DNA of 64,000 bases from Dactylellina haptotyla (GCA_031310005.1 CM062381.1:930001-994000); one strand, 5' to 3'. Counted from the first letter of the stretch, positions 23,419-36,373 are shown. Notes: a model not told the origin generated them from the sequence alone. Numbers and translations: made by a program.

Positions 23419-26400
23419 CTATTTGTCCACCTGCCATTGTGTCAAAGAAACTGGTTAGCATTCTCTGTACTACCGTCCGAATCGGCAAAGGGCCGATCAT
23501 CATCACGAGGCGAACAGAAATTAAATATCTCACCTCAGCAATTGATTGTCTGTGGATCTGCGACTTTTGCCTCTCGTTCCGGGATACGCGATAGTAGTAT
23601 TCCGTGAATTGATTGCACTTCATATCTCTCAAAAAGTCTTCGTCGTGTGTGATAACCTGGTACACAAAAAAGATATGACGTTAGACAAAACTCTGTATTC
23701 TTGCGGTGCTTCTTTTTCTTCTATTGTAGAAGCGTCTTAAACCCCGAACGGCGCAAACGTAAACTTACAATTAACTGGAAATTCTTCTGCGCCTGTCGGT
23801 AGTTAATAATGTCGTGTAAAGATTGTGCAAGCGCACGTGAATTGTCACGGTCGAGGTTGGTGGTTGGCTCGTCTAGCGCGATGAGCTATGCAGATTAAAA
23901 AATGTTCATGAGCATTGATCACGCATTCCAAGTGGCTAGGATACCTCAAACCTACCCCGCAATTTGTCCCGAAACATTCTGCAAGCGCCAACCGAATGAT
24001 TATACTAGCGAGAACTTTCTGTCCGGCACTGCAGCGCCCACGCATGTCTAACTCAGCATCCTGTTTGAGCATGCACACTCTATAGTTGTATAGTCGGTTC
24101 CCCTTGGCGTTCTCTTGTTCTGAACGGATCAGAATGGTATCGACATCGGTACCCTTGTATGTCTTCTTCCAGAGGTCGTCGATGATCCTGTTGACCTCCT
24201 CCATTTTTAACGAGTGGTACTTCATGACCGCCTTATCTAGTGCAGCCTGGTATTTTCCAAGATCATCGTTAGCCACCGTGGTAGTTTGCAATCTGATCTG
24301 TCCCTCGTGAAAGTTCTTCTTCGCATCCTTGAAATCCACTTCGTATTCTCTCAGAATTTCTACCAACTGCAGATCCAAACTCTTGATCGTAGCTGCTTTC
24401 CCAGTCCGCTGTAAATTGTGTTTTAGTATCCCAATATATCATGAAACTTTGAAAAAAAGGACAGAACTTACATCCATCACTAGCCCATCGTGCTTTCTCT
24501 GCAACTTCTCCGCATTCATTTTGAAGCGGTCTCGCTGTGCTTCTGCATTCTTGGATTCTAGTTCCTTAATATCGTCGTGTAAACTCTCCAGTTCCTTCTT
24601 ATTCTTCCTCAAACGTATATTATCTTGTATCGACCGTTTAAATCCATCCGCTTTCCCTCTTTGCGATCGCAACTCCACCAAATCGGTTTCGGCAACCATT
24701 AACGAGTCGTCCATTTCAATAATCTTTGCCTCAAGCTCTGCGGATTCTTTGACGAGATTTGCCAGCATCTGAACCGTATCACCGGATTCATACTGTTGGA
24801 TCTCTCGCTGCATATTCTGCAGACCTCTAAGCGTATCTGAAGACTTGTGGGCAATCCTCTGCAATGACTGTTCGTTGTCCTCCCATTTCTGTCTGACCTC
24901 CGCCTCTTTGGCCTTCGCTTTGATTATCTGAGGTTGAATAGCCTTCGCACCATCTTCGGATTCTTTGATCTGCTCCTGTCGTTGGCCAATCAAATCTTTG
25001 CAATCGTGCAAGCGCTTCGCTTGTGTTTGTTTCTTTTCGAGCTCATGTCGTGCCGAAATCAATTGGTTCTGGTGTTCCTGGACCTGCCTTTCCACGACAG
25101 AGAGTTCTGTTCTTGCAGTTTCCTTGTCTGACCACAGAGAGTCGCGCTCAAGTTTGAATTTCCCAGCCTGTTCGTTGAGACTTTGGAGGGCTTTTTGGAT
25201 ATCATGCACAGACCTGGAGCTGCCCATCGCATCCAGACGTTTGATGAGACTGTTAATCTGTAGCTCGTTCTCCCGGACATCCTTGCTGTAGTTTAAAATT
25301 TCGGAAACGGAATTGCGCAGAGCCTCAACTTCTCTCTTTTTAGCCACCTTTTCTTCTAGGTCTTTTTTACGCTGCAGAAATCAATTAGCTTTATTGAACA
25401 TAATACAGTGAAATCATAGTGCATACCGATTCATATGTCACAAGCAATGTCTCCTGTTTCTTCTCAAGTTTCGCTTGCTCGTTCTTAATCTGTGGAAGAT
25501 CCTGCTCTTGAATCTTTGTCGCAATATCAAACTCCAGAGAAACCTCCTTGAGAGCTCGCAGGTCGTCACCCAGCGCGATGATTTCATTCTCAAGAATCGA
25601 GATTTCCTGCTTCCCAAGCTCGCTTTCAAGACGGGCGACGAACTCATTGAGGTCGTCTTCGTCACTGTAGCTTCTTCGACACATACGGCAGCACTGGCGG
25701 TCGCGCGCCATTTTTAAGGCCTTTTCGTAGAAACTCTTGGTTTGTTCAATCATGGCACGATCCCGCTGCGCATTTTCGAGGTCCTCCTCCTTATCCTTAA
25801 TTGTGGTGGGATAGTCGGAGCATTCTGCAAAGGCAGCTTTCCCCATCGCTTTCGCAACCGATGCGCTTGATCTGTCGAACTCTTGGTTCTTTCTTTTCAG
25901 CATATCCTTTTGGGTTTTCAGCTGGGATTCAGTCTGCGTGAGTTCGGAGTTACTGCTATCCAACAGTTTCGTGGCTTTCGATACGTCCTCCTCTCTCTGT
26001 TCTATCGCTTCGTGGAAGTTGTCATCGAGCTCCATGGTGTCCCATTTCCCTAGAAGACGATCGAATTTATCGGCGTTGGCGTGGAGCAAAGCCTCTTGCG
26101 CCGACTTTTTCGTTTCGACCTCCTTCTGAAGAATAGATAATCTAGCTTTTGAGTCGGCTTCCGCAGTTCCCTTGGTGAGTTCCTTCGTTTCTCGAGCGAT
26201 ACTAGCTTCTATCTCTCTTAACTCGGCATCCTTGGCTTGTATTTTCTTGTCCCATTGTTGTCGTTCGTAGTTATCGTTCATTTCCGCGACCTTCGAGTTG
26301 GCATCTTCAACGGTGATTTCAAGTCTTGTAATCCGACCCTCGTCAACCTGTAGGCGGTCCAGACCCTTCTGAAGTGTGCGTAGCTCGTTGCTAAGGCGAT

Positions 26401-27925
26401 CAATCTCTGTATTTGCGTAGCGTTTTGCCTGTTCTAGAGATGCTATTTTCTGATTCAAGGCATTCAAAGCGTTTGAGGCTTGCAGCTGTTCCTCGCGGCC
26501 CTCTCTCTGTAAGACGTGTAAGCAGCGTTCAAAGCGAAGTTAATTCGTATTTAAGTTGACCTACCTTTGATCGTTCTAGATTGCTCAGCTGTTCTCTGTT
26601 CAGTCGCTCGATTTTGCTCATGAAATCGGCAACTTGCCTATCATCGAGATCTCCACCACTGAACCCGCGTATCTCATGTAGCGCGCTGGCTTCTTTGATC
26701 ATTTGCTCCCGGTTTACAAGTTGCTCTTCGTAATGCTCCTTCCGCGCCTGTAATGTTCCTCTTTGGTCGGCCCTCTTATTCAGTTTCGTCCGCATATTAC
26801 TCTGCTCGGTCTTCAGGTCAAACTTTTCCTGCTCTTTACGGTCTATCCGATCATCAAACTTTTCCATCTCGTCTTTGAAATTAGTCAGGCGGTCTTCGAG
26901 GGCATCATCAGAGTCCGGTAACAGTTCGATATCATCTTGAAGATCATCAATGAGCTCTGATACTCGCTGGGCATCACCTCTTTTCGCCTTGAGAAGTGCG
27001 ATATCCTTTTCAAAGCTGGACGAGGTCTCCCACAACTTTGCGATTTCGTCGCGGACCTTGGTGATTTCCCCGCTTAGCTCTTCACGCTCCTCACGCAGTG
27101 TCTCTATCTTTGCTGAGATATCCTTCGTCTTCTTTTCTGCCCTTTCTGCCCGCTCTTTGTCAACTTTGAACTGATCCTGCATAAGTTGTAAGCGTTTAAT
27201 CTCTTCTGCCTGCTTCTTCCTTAAAGCTTTGATATTGTCGATAGCCTTCGTATACTTTTGCGCTTCGAAAATTTCGTCAAACTTCTTCTTCAGCACCGAG
27301 GCCTCACTCAACGGCCACATGCTCTCCTCCTGATGGCAGAAGATGACGTTGTCGAGAATACTCCGTGAGACGCCCAGGAAGTTTGGAAGCATGGTATCGA
27401 GCTCGACACATTTTGTACTGACTGTGGAGCGCTGGTTGTCCTTGTACATGAGAAGTTGACCGTCCAGTGTTTTTTGGGTCCTGGTGGTCTTCTTAACGGT
27501 GAGCTGTAAGGAGCGAGTGCAGACCATTCGGGCGCCGTTGGTATTCACGAAGGAGAGCTTGACTTGCGCCATAACTTCCTTCTCGCCACAGATTTTGGGG
27601 TCGTGGATGAATGCGCCATTCTTGCTGTTGGGAGGGAGGTCGCCGGTTGTAGCGTACTTGAGGCATTCGATGATGGTCTTGGGGGAAGAACATGTTAGTT
27701 ATAAACTGACGATTACAGGCGAAATGCTGTCTATAAGTACCGTCTTGCCGGAGCCGTTGTAACCGACGATGAGAGTGAGGGGGGTATGGAACGCGATGGT
27801 TTCCTGGCGGGTATTGTCGAACGATCGAATGCTAGATGCAGCTATATGTAAGCCCATTATCCAACTAGACGATACAGGAACTGGGAGGGGCAGGTACCCC
27901 AAGATGGCAAGCTTGTCGACCTTCG
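23419..27925 (-). CDS. RAD50: Rad50, ATPase of the Mre11-Rad50-Nbs1 DNA repair complex (5' micro-exon unresolved)
   Basis: Rad50 is the SMC-like ATPase that with Mre11 and Nbs1/Xrs2 tethers and processes DNA double-strand breaks and telomeres. Exons on the complement are 27898-27925, 27741-27831, 26565-27677, 25427-26506, 24472-25371, 23956-24408, 23769-23885, 23534-23656 and 23419-23430, all joining in frame to about 1,306 residues (yeast has 1,312). Walker A is GYNGSGKT at about residue 34, split from [12 protein letters not shown] by an intron. The zinc hook CRMC lies near residue 684 in the coiled coil. The ABC signature is [14 protein letters not shown] and Walker B is [12 protein letters not shown]. 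The last exon encodes only VDK plus stop. The first supported exon begins inside the codon before KVDKLAILG. The ATG must lie upstream, and I could not place it with a canonical splice pattern. Confidence 0.95.
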
Positions 27926-30549
27926 CTATAATCAATATGTAAATGAGCAGAGCTCTGACTTCACAAGGTTGGTGAGCGGTCACATACACCTAGACACCCC
28001 GTGTTAGCAGCAATACCGGATGAAGAAAGCTTCACGGGAAATGGAACAGACGGACATTGTGAAATAAGATTACTATTAGATATGCGGTATCATGCGAACT
28101 GTAAAGGGAAAGTATGCGGTCTATAGGCACGCTATGCAGTCAGGAACGAAAGAGCGATGTCGCAGGAAGTCAATAAGCGGAGCCTCGCACGCGAGATGGA
28201 ATGAAGTTGGGGGCAGAGTTGTGACACACTCAGCGCAGAGCAAGTCACGAAGTCACGACGGGCGCCCGTACACAACACCACAACACATCGACATGCGCGA
28301 TCGACGGGCACGCACAACACAGCAACACATCGTGGCGATCGACGCTTCGATCTGATGTCCGAACAACACTTCAACGCACGAACAACACACGGACAACACA
28401 ACCAGCATCTGCCCTGGCCAATGGCATAAACTTGTCGAAACACCACACACAATACGATACTATTGTTAATTTTGCCCTTCGATGAGAAGAGAAGGAAATT
28501 ACACACTAGACCTCTTTTGCAAAGAATCCTGGGGCTTTCCGGACGAAAAGCCAGATGACCCGCGCCATCGGGTCCGCTTCAGGCGCCGCGCTCCTTTCGA
28601 TGGCGCAAATTTTTCAGCAGAGATCCAAAGACCCGTCTGAGAAACCGGGTTGGCAAAAGCAAAAGTCGTCCCGATCTCCAGGCGGACACAGAGATCGGGC
28701 CAAACACCGCAATATTGGCGATTCAGAGCGCATCCTCCAAACTCTCGGGTTCGTGATTGCCAGGGACCAGTTATCGAACGGGCATACCCTCCTGAATACT
28801 GACCCGTCCTTTGGTGCATTAATATGAGAATTTCGCCGTTGAAACGTCACAAGCCTTGAAAAAATCCTGCTAGCTGTCGAAGTCCGTCGAAGTCCTATTT
28901 CCATTCGGCTTGTTCCTCCTAGGGGCGTCGCCAGGAAACAAATATAACCAAGTCATGATCTGTCTACCTCCTGTCGCGATATCTCTACGAACGCTGTTCT
29001 TCTACTAGACTTTAACTCATATATCTACCCATTTCCCTCCACATATTCCGACATCGTTTTGACCCTTTGCAATCGTTCCGCCATGGCGTCTTCTATGCCT
29101 CTTTCGACACGCCATTTTTGCCTTCGACGATACACCCGGCCCCCAACCCTATAGGCCTATCGAAACACAGCATTCGACATTCCCATGTGCACATATGTGT
29201 ACGCTATCTATACTGTCCCACGAGCTGATGGTCTCTCGTGCATCGCGCCAGCGCACTTCCGAACTTTGAGCCTTCCACTAGTCTGAATTTCGAAGCCCGA
29301 ACTCCCTTCCGCTACTGCGAACTACATCCAGCAAATGTTCTTCAACGAAGCGAAGATGTACTTGGAGTACAATCAAATACGACCAGGGAATGTGTTTTTT
29401 CTCGAAAAAAGCCTGCTCGCCTCCCTTGTGATGGCACAATCCGAAGGGGAAAGTACATGCCGACAAACCAGCAGCTTGTGGTTGTGGATTTTGCCTTCGA
29501 GTTCGCAAGATTCATGGGACCAGGAATATATCAAGGAATAAAGCTTGTGGAGAACCCATCAACCACAAGCGGGATTTTCGGCATGTCGAAAGACCCTGAA
29601 TATCAGTTATTTCAGGCGAATCCCCAAAAGTGGAGAAGTCCGCCCAGCTCAAGAATAAACCGGAGATGCTCGATATTCGTCAGGAAGTTTAAATAAAAAA
29701 AGCTAAGGAGAAGCTAAACTGCAGGGTATGATCTGAACAGAGCGAGAAGAACCAACGCAAGCGCTATTAGTTGGCGTCCGCCACAGCCGGGTCGGTTCAT
29801 AATTCGAGTAAGGTAAGCCAGGAGGCCTGCTCTTGTTTTTTCCTTGTTCTTGCAATCCTGTTTTTCTGGCCCTTTAAAACGAATGTGTTCTCCCGTACGA
29901 AGAATTCCAGATCTAGGGCAGCACCTTCGATTTAAATTTATCTTCTCTTGGATAATATCTCTTTACTAAGCTGTTTCTTACCCGACAGTTTGATTCTATT
30001 TTTCTGGAAGCCTTTCTCGGTTTGGTTCTGGCTGGTTGCAGGGGAAGCTTCCAGCGGGGCGAGGAAACAAGGGGCCGGGCCTCTCGGACGTCTTGACGAG
30101 GCAAAAAACTGTCGATAAGAGCACAAAACCTCGATCTCACCAACCCCATCGAATTTTGCAAGATTCCCCATCAGCGCCTATAGTTTCCCACCACCACGCC
30201 GGTCGAAAAAAGTCCACCTTTGCCCAAACGAAAGGAACGAAACAGAAAAATAGGCACCTTTTAGCGAGACGAGGACCGCCAAACCGCTTTCTTTTTCCTT
30301 TTCTTTTTCTCCCTGTCCGGTTTTTCGTGCGTGTTGCGGTTGTCCTCCGAAGCAGAAGCTGCCGCTTCGACCTACGCCTGGCACTCTCAGACACCCCGCC
30401 CGAACGCGTGGGATTTTTTTCGTTTTGAAGAGAACCTGTGGGCGGGGGAGTGTTTGACTATCTGCTTTTGGTGGCAAAACCTGCCCCTCGGAGTACGCCT
30501 CAGTGGTTCAGCCCGACGCACAGGAGCCGCACGAGCGAATTCCGTGACC
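27926..30549. promoter_or_regulatory. Intergenic between RAD50 (-) and the WC-2 gene (+)
   Basis: This is a divergent promoter region. It holds the unresolved RAD50 start near 27985-28060, an ACAACAC-rich repeat block at 28271-28402, and the long 5' leader of the WC-2 gene. A 152-codon plus-strand open frame at 29238-29696 has no ATG near its start and no recognisable domain, so it is not called. Confidence 0.4.
28271..28402. repeat. Imperfect CAACAC-type tandem repeat
   Basis: Two diverged units of about 40 bp share the order CACAACAC, CAACACATCG and GCGATCGACG (about 28271-28312 and 28313-28352). Further ACAACAC copies follow to about 28402. It lies 350-480 bp upstream of the first supported RAD50 exon. 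Origin and function are unknown. Confidence 0.6.
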
Positions 30550-30922
30550 ATGGACCAACAGAGCATTAATGGCAGAGCCCGCCAGCAGCAGCACCAGGAC
30601 ATTGCGTCCTCGTCTGGCTCACCCGAGAGTGTCAAACGGAAGCTGCAGCTGCGGACCAACCAGTCCCTGGAGAACCAACTGGCTCACCTCTATCACCACC
30701 ACCAGCAGAATAACACTCACAGCCCGTACATTGACTTCCAAAACGTGCTTTATTCTCAGGGTCTGGCAAACGGCATCTCGAACTCGTCCGCCCTAATGAG
30801 CTCCATGTATAGTCCTGTGTCACCCATGAATGGTTTCTCAAGCGACTCCTCTCCCTATCTAAATTATAGTAGTTTGCAAGGTCGTCCCCGCCAGTTCCAA
30901 CATCATGGGCAGCAGCATCATG

Positions 30923-30966
<44 letters not shown>

Positions 30967-32853
30967 CGCTTGGGCTCCACCAGCGAACACTCGTTAAACA
31001 AATCTCCGAGGGAAGCAGCAGCTCGGTCCTTGGGTCCAGGGCGGCGCCAATCAAGTACCACAATGTCCGATGTTGACGCCGCTTTAGATGCCTTGGCGGG
31101 CTCGCCCATAGGCCAGCAGGGAATAAGTTTAGACCTGGCGCAAATAGGCTCGAAATCTCATTCTTCCTCGCAATCGGAGTTTCAGACGCAGCCGACGCAC
31201 CAAACGCCAGAGCAAACCCAACAGGGAGCGTCACAACCAGATAATAATAACCCCAACGGCGTGACTTCTCTTCCGTTACATTTAGATATGGAAATGCAGG
31301 TTGACTCTGGTATGCGGTATTCCTTTCCCGCGGCGCCTCACGACGTCACCCCCTCCCTACATATCAACCCTCGAAATGTCGGCTGGGGTTTCGTCTTGAG
31401 GAACCTCTTAATCGCTTTGAGCTAATCTCCTTGGTACCGCATAGGGCCTCTCGTCTCAGGAACCGGTGGAACCGGGGGCAGTAGTACCCTCACCGAGTTC
31501 ACCAAACGACGAAATTGGTCGCAGAGGATCATAGAGGAGCTTCAAGACCTCCTGTGCATTCTGACCCCGAGTGGCAAAATCCGTTATTCCTCCCCAAACA
31601 CAAAAACCTTAACCGGCTATGGAACTGAGGAGCTGCTGGGTCGCATGGTCACAGACTTTGTGCATCAGGATGATTCCCACATGTTAGTAGCATGCCCCGC
31701 GAGCTATAATCAAGCTAGAAACGTGCTCACATCGTAAAAAAACTAGATTCATCCGGGAGTTCAACGAGTCGATAGCAACCACGCAGAAACTAGGTCTATA
31801 CTTTCGTTTCCGTAGGAAGGACGGCACCTACACCATCTTCGAAGCAAATGGCCACCCCCACTTCTCAGACCAACGGCAGATGCCTTCGAACACCACCACG
31901 CCGGTATGCAGCGGCTTCTTCCTCATGGCCAGACTGTATCCGACAAAAAATACGGCGCTCCTCGACTCCTTCCTCGAACACAAGATCGAAAACGAGCGGC
32001 TCAAACGACGCATCGCGGAATTGCGGCTGGAGGAACAGGAGGATCAACAATCGCAGATCCGAGCTCGGAATGAAGCCGCCCAGCAGCACAAAGGTAACGC
32101 CACCACTAACCGCACTGATGTTCCAAACAATAGACTTCAGGTTCCCGCCAACGTCTATCTCTGTCCCTTCGTCTCTAACACAAGGTTTAGAAAGCTCTAC
32201 CGATGTAATTCGTCAGAATAATACCAAAGCGATGCCGCCGCCGGCTATGCCCAGCCAGCTGACGAGGCAAAATCTCGAGGGTCTGAATAATTCAGCTATG
32301 CGTTCAGATTCGTTACGGGACAAGATGGCCCGATATGAAGGCGTCACGCACGCCGACACTATAGAAATGCTTACCGGGTTAAGATATAACGAAGGGGAAC
32401 GGTCGAGAGGTATCAGCACCGGAGACACCTCACCTTCGCTCATCAGGGGAGACGCTGGGGTGCCAATGTCGGCGGACAGAGAGAGCCGAGGCAGTGGAGA
32501 GAGGAAAAAGAAGGTTAAGGTTACAAATGAATATGTCTGTACCGACTGTGGTACACTCGACAGTCCGGAGTGGCGAAAAGGACCTACCGGTCCGAAAACG
32601 TATGCCCTACTTTACAACGTGTGCTCTGAAATATCGCCGCTGACACTCATATTATAGTTTGTGCAATGCCTGTGGTTTGCGATGGGCCAAGTTAGTCAGC
32701 CTTTGATCTCTGTCCTGCACTAGAGATTCTAACAAATATCTCTTCAATAGGAAAGAAAAGAAGCGAAATTCTGTCTCGGGGCCATCACAGCCTCCACCGC
32801 TCGGAGGCCCAGTTCCTCCTGTCCCATCGCTACAATCGAATCACGGAATCTAG
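30550..32853 (+). CDS. wc-2: White Collar-2 type PAS/GATA transcription factor (WC-2/LreB)
   Basis: WC-2 pairs with the blue-light receptor WC-1 in the nucleus and binds light-response elements of light- and clock-regulated genes. Six exons (30550-31387, 31445-31682, 31747-32093, 32134-32599, 32658-32690, 32751-32853) give 674 residues. The N-terminal part is Gln/Ser-rich with a (CAG)12-CAA-CAG run (Q14, residues 126-139). A PAS domain spans about 300-430, with [27 protein letters not shown] and [21 protein letters not shown] basic coiled segment ([20 protein letters not shown]) follows. The GATA finger has the WC-2 spacing C-x2-C-x18-C-x2-C ([15 protein letters not shown] to LCNACGLRW). No LOV cysteine motif (GRNCRFLQ) is seen, which separates it from WC-1. 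An in-frame upstream extension exists, but I prefer ATG 30550. Confidence 0.95.
30925..30966 (+). repeat. CAG microsatellite encoding polyglutamine
   Basis: Twelve CAG codons followed by CAA CAG code for 14 consecutive glutamines inside the WC-2 N-terminal region. A shorter CAG-CAG-CAT-CAT unit lies just upstream, at about 30910-30924. Such tracts are length-polymorphic in fungi. Confidence 0.95.
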
Positions 32854-34172
32854 CAGTGCACTCCGATAAGTCTATATACAGTCTCCTTTGTCTTGGTATT
32901 TCGGCCGTATTTCCCTTTAATAACCGACCTTACGACTTCCATCTACCAACCGGTTCAGTTTCAAACTATATAACTCGTAGTCATTTACTCTATATCTTCG
33001 GTAATCTGCAACAAGTCGCTTTGTTTCACTTCAGCCACGCCATCAATACTCAAAATCTAGCGGTATTCCCTCTCTAAAAGACATTTAATTGTATAAACGA
33101 CTAATCCTACTATTTTCTTTTCCTCTTTTGCTTTCGCTCTTTTGTTTTATCTTTTATCATAACGGCAGCTTGGTTTTGGCAAGGGCTGGTTATACTCGGT
33201 AGCATTATCCTTTTTACGGTTGCTCTTTTATCCTTTTTACCAGGTGTACCAGTATGTTATGTTTTCGTCTTTTTTCTTTGGTTCCGTTTTTGGGCCGTGT
33301 TACAACGAACCCTTGGTTCTGATTTTATTGCTCTATTCACAGCCGTGGGGGGCTGTCTCCGGGAGGTTTCTCTCAGCTTATTACGTTTTCCCTTCCGTTC
33401 ATCCTTACCCTTCTACACCCACGAAATTCCAAAAATACCACCCCGCAATTCCTTGGACTCTGTATTTGAGATGAGAACTTTTTGAAGCGCTTCGGGCGTG
33501 GTTGACATAATATCTAGCACATATGATGCGGATTGCGGATGTTTAGCTGGGATGGAGATCTGACTGGGTTTTCTTACTTGATAACGGCAAAAAGGATTCC
33601 CTCTTGTATATGATACGAATTGAACGAACATGTACGAAAGGTCGCAGGTGACGGATATCTTTTTTTCCCTTGTTCGAAAAATAATTAGATGCTCGCAAAG
33701 AATATCTTTTCTATATATCTATAATACACATTTCAAATTGCGTGTCTTGAGCTGTATGTATTACCACGATACACGAATACCATACAACATTGATTTTTCC
33801 ATCTAGATCTCCCTTCCTCGAGCCTTGATCGTTAGGGAGACTATTGTAGAATATTGGATAAATATTGATGCTTCATCTATTTAGGTTCCCTAAAAAATCC
33901 GATTAATACCTGAAACATTTAAGATATACTACTATGACTGGGTTAACCAGGTACGGGGCTTCAGATTTCGAGACCTTTCCCCAAATTTCCGCGTCGGCAC
34001 GCGGATTGGTGTTGCACAACATTACGGACCACACCTGTGCAGTTGTGTAACACCTTCAACCTCACCTCACCCCCTCCATCGCCAGCGCACTCCACCAACC
34101 GCACCCCTCAACCACCCCTAGAACCAGACTGCGCGCATTTCCAAACGATAGACCCGTAGAAACCTACCGGAT
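32854..34172. other. Intergenic, T-rich 3' flank of WC-2
   Basis: No coding signal is seen. The first 700 bp are strongly pyrimidine-rich on the plus strand; the last 150 bp are the C-rich leader of the SNAPIN-like gene. Confidence 0.45.
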
Positions 34173-34872
34173 ATGTCAGCTGCGACGTCGCTAGCAGGCT
34201 CGCCTCCCTCCCTTTCAAGCCACATCTCGCCGTCCCCCCCGCGCGACCCTCTCGCTTCCGGCTTGCGCAACCTCTTCGACCCCACTATTCGCCAGACGAC
34301 GGAGAAGTTATGGACGGTACACCAGTCCCAGATTGCGCTTTCTGAGGAACTAGATCGCTTGATTTCCCGTATGTGGTCCTAAGTTTTCCCCGACAGAGTA
34401 TTCGACTGGGGCGCCGATAGTTCATAATTACGATTATCAAAGGTCGCTAACATTGCTCACGGCTGATGTAGAGCTGTCCCACTATCTCGACACCACCGAC
34501 CCGCCGGCGCTAAAACCCACAATCATAAAGCTCGCAAGCGTGAGCAAGCGCCTCACCGTCGTCAACAGTATGTTCTCTTTTCATCCGTTCACAGTTTCAC
34601 ACCTTCTTTTGATCATTTATTATGGCAAACAAACAAAGCAAAGTAACTAAGCCCTGCGGTCCACATCAGCCCAGCTCCATCAAATACAAGCCCGCGTAAA
34701 CCGTTTGTTCATCCAATTGAGCAAACAGAAGCCGAGTACCGCTGCTCCTGCACCCACAAGCCCTTCAGCAGGCCCATCAGCTTCCACGGCAAGAATAAGT
34801 AGCAGTCCTGCAGCCGCAGCGTTGGCGGCTGCAGTCGCGGGTTCTCCGTCGGGTAGTCGTGGGAACAGCTGA
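34173..34872 (+). CDS. SNAPIN-like subunit of BLOC-1
   Basis: Snapin/Snn1-type proteins are small coiled-coil subunits of BLOC-1, which acts in endosomal sorting and maturation. Exons 34173-34368, 34472-34567 and 34670-34872 join in frame (both donors GTATGT) to give 164 residues. The core helix block reads LFDPTIRQTTEKLWTVHQSQ, then IALSEELDRLISQLSHYLD, then a second helix TQLHQIQARVNRLFIQLSKQ. The repeated Val/Leu heptads and the Q-S-Q-x-x-L pattern match fungal SNAPIN homologues. The N-terminus is Ser/Pro-rich and the C-terminus is an Ala/Ser/Pro-rich tail without predicted structure. Size agrees with fungal members. The family call rests on recognition of the core helices, so it is good but not certain. 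Confidence 0.75.
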
Positions 34873-36373
34873 AACGAGATATTGGCAAAAGGGACAGCGT
34901 CTCGTTTGGTGGTTAGAGCCGTGAGAGAGATTTTTGTGATTGGATTCAGCGAACCGGGGTAACCTTTTTTTATTATATTCCACTGCCATATCAGGAAGTA
35001 GAGGAAGGGACAAAAAAAAAAAGAGAATTTCTAATTTTTGGGATGGAAAATTCCATGAGGTTTCTCCGAAGAGCGAAAAGGGGGGGATTTCGAACCCGCA
35101 GGAGAAAGAAAGAATCCACAATGGAAGCTGGAGCAGCTGGAGCAGGGGGGATGGGTCGGGTAGGTGTGAACCTTCGTACGCCGTGTTGCTATGGCAAGCA
35201 GCCTGGGAATCCGGGGCCCTGTCAGGGCCGGAGTTGGGAAAGCCAAGAAGGTTAAAGCAAAAAGGCAGCCCATTAGGGCCGTTTGATGCTTAAATTTGCT
35301 TAGGCGGTGCAATGAAATGCACAGTCATACCGGGTGGATTTATTCTATATATATATAAGTATATATATAAATGAGGAAATATGTGATAGCTTCTCCACTG
35401 GCTGTCATGGGTGGAATGGGTGGGACGGGAGTGTTCAACTTGGGGATCCTTTTTAGGAAATACCACGAAGAAGATCGACATGACAAGTTTGGATATATAT
35501 AATTGCTAGATAAATTTAATTCAATTGACCATGTGCACGTACACACACATGCACATTTCCATATAAACATACCGCATTTTTCAAAGCCACAAAGGTTGTG
35601 TGCAGGTATATTTTTGCAAACACACATTATCATTTAATCCGAACCTCGAGCTAAATAAAACATATTCCTTGTGTTCAGTCGATGCGCATACCCGTCTCCC
35701 GTCCCTTGTCTCGCGGTTTTAAAAAAAATATTGAAAGGAAAATAAAACTTTTATCCCAATTGTGTACATCAGAAGGTTAATAAAGGAAAGAAATGATGTT
35801 TGTTAAAGGAGACCGTTGTCGTGAATTTCCTGTATTGTGTTTTTCCCGCCTGTATTAATTACCTCCGATGCCTTCCAGTCTTTGTCGTTGGATCTCTGCG
35901 TATCGCCATCTGTAAAATAAACTTAAAACAAAAGCCGATAAACGATAAAAAGCAAAAGGCTATAAAGAAGAAAAGATGAAAAAAAAAACTGGAAAATACG
36001 CCTAAAGCTTAAGATCAAACTTAGAGAGAGAGAAAAAAGAAAAGTGTAAAAAAAACATCTTAAGCATATAATAATTCCGACGCTCAAGCCAAATACCAGA
36101 AAGCGATGGAGAGAATACGATAAGGGATGGCAGCAAAAGGGTAGTCATAAAAATATATATCGGTCAAAATAAGGGGTTTACTAAATGTAAATGATATACT
36201 TCTCTCGGTTTCCCCAATTAAAAACCCGAGAAATATTTGGTATAGATAAGCTATGCTCGCCCGTGCGAGCCAAAACATTCAAAGATGGGGAATTCTTTTC
36301 AACAGAAAGCGGAAGCAAAACGAAAAGCAAAAACTTTAATATAAAAAAAAAAGATACACCCGTGGATTTTTCT
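34873..36373. other. Convergent intergenic region, AT-rich
   Basis: This lies between two converging genes. It contains a (TA)n tract at about 35344-35371 and several A-runs of 7-10 nt. No gene is seen. Confidence 0.5.

Noticed and set aside
29238-29696. 152-codon plus-strand open frame upstream of WC-2
   Set aside because: It has no ATG near its start and no domain, and this length is close to the longest random frame expected in 64 kb.
30331-30549. In-frame N-terminal extension of WC-2 from 30331
   Set aside because: The extension has leader-like composition and no conserved sequence, while ATG 30550 has a good context (GACC ATG G) and starts the Gln/Ser-rich region typical of the family.
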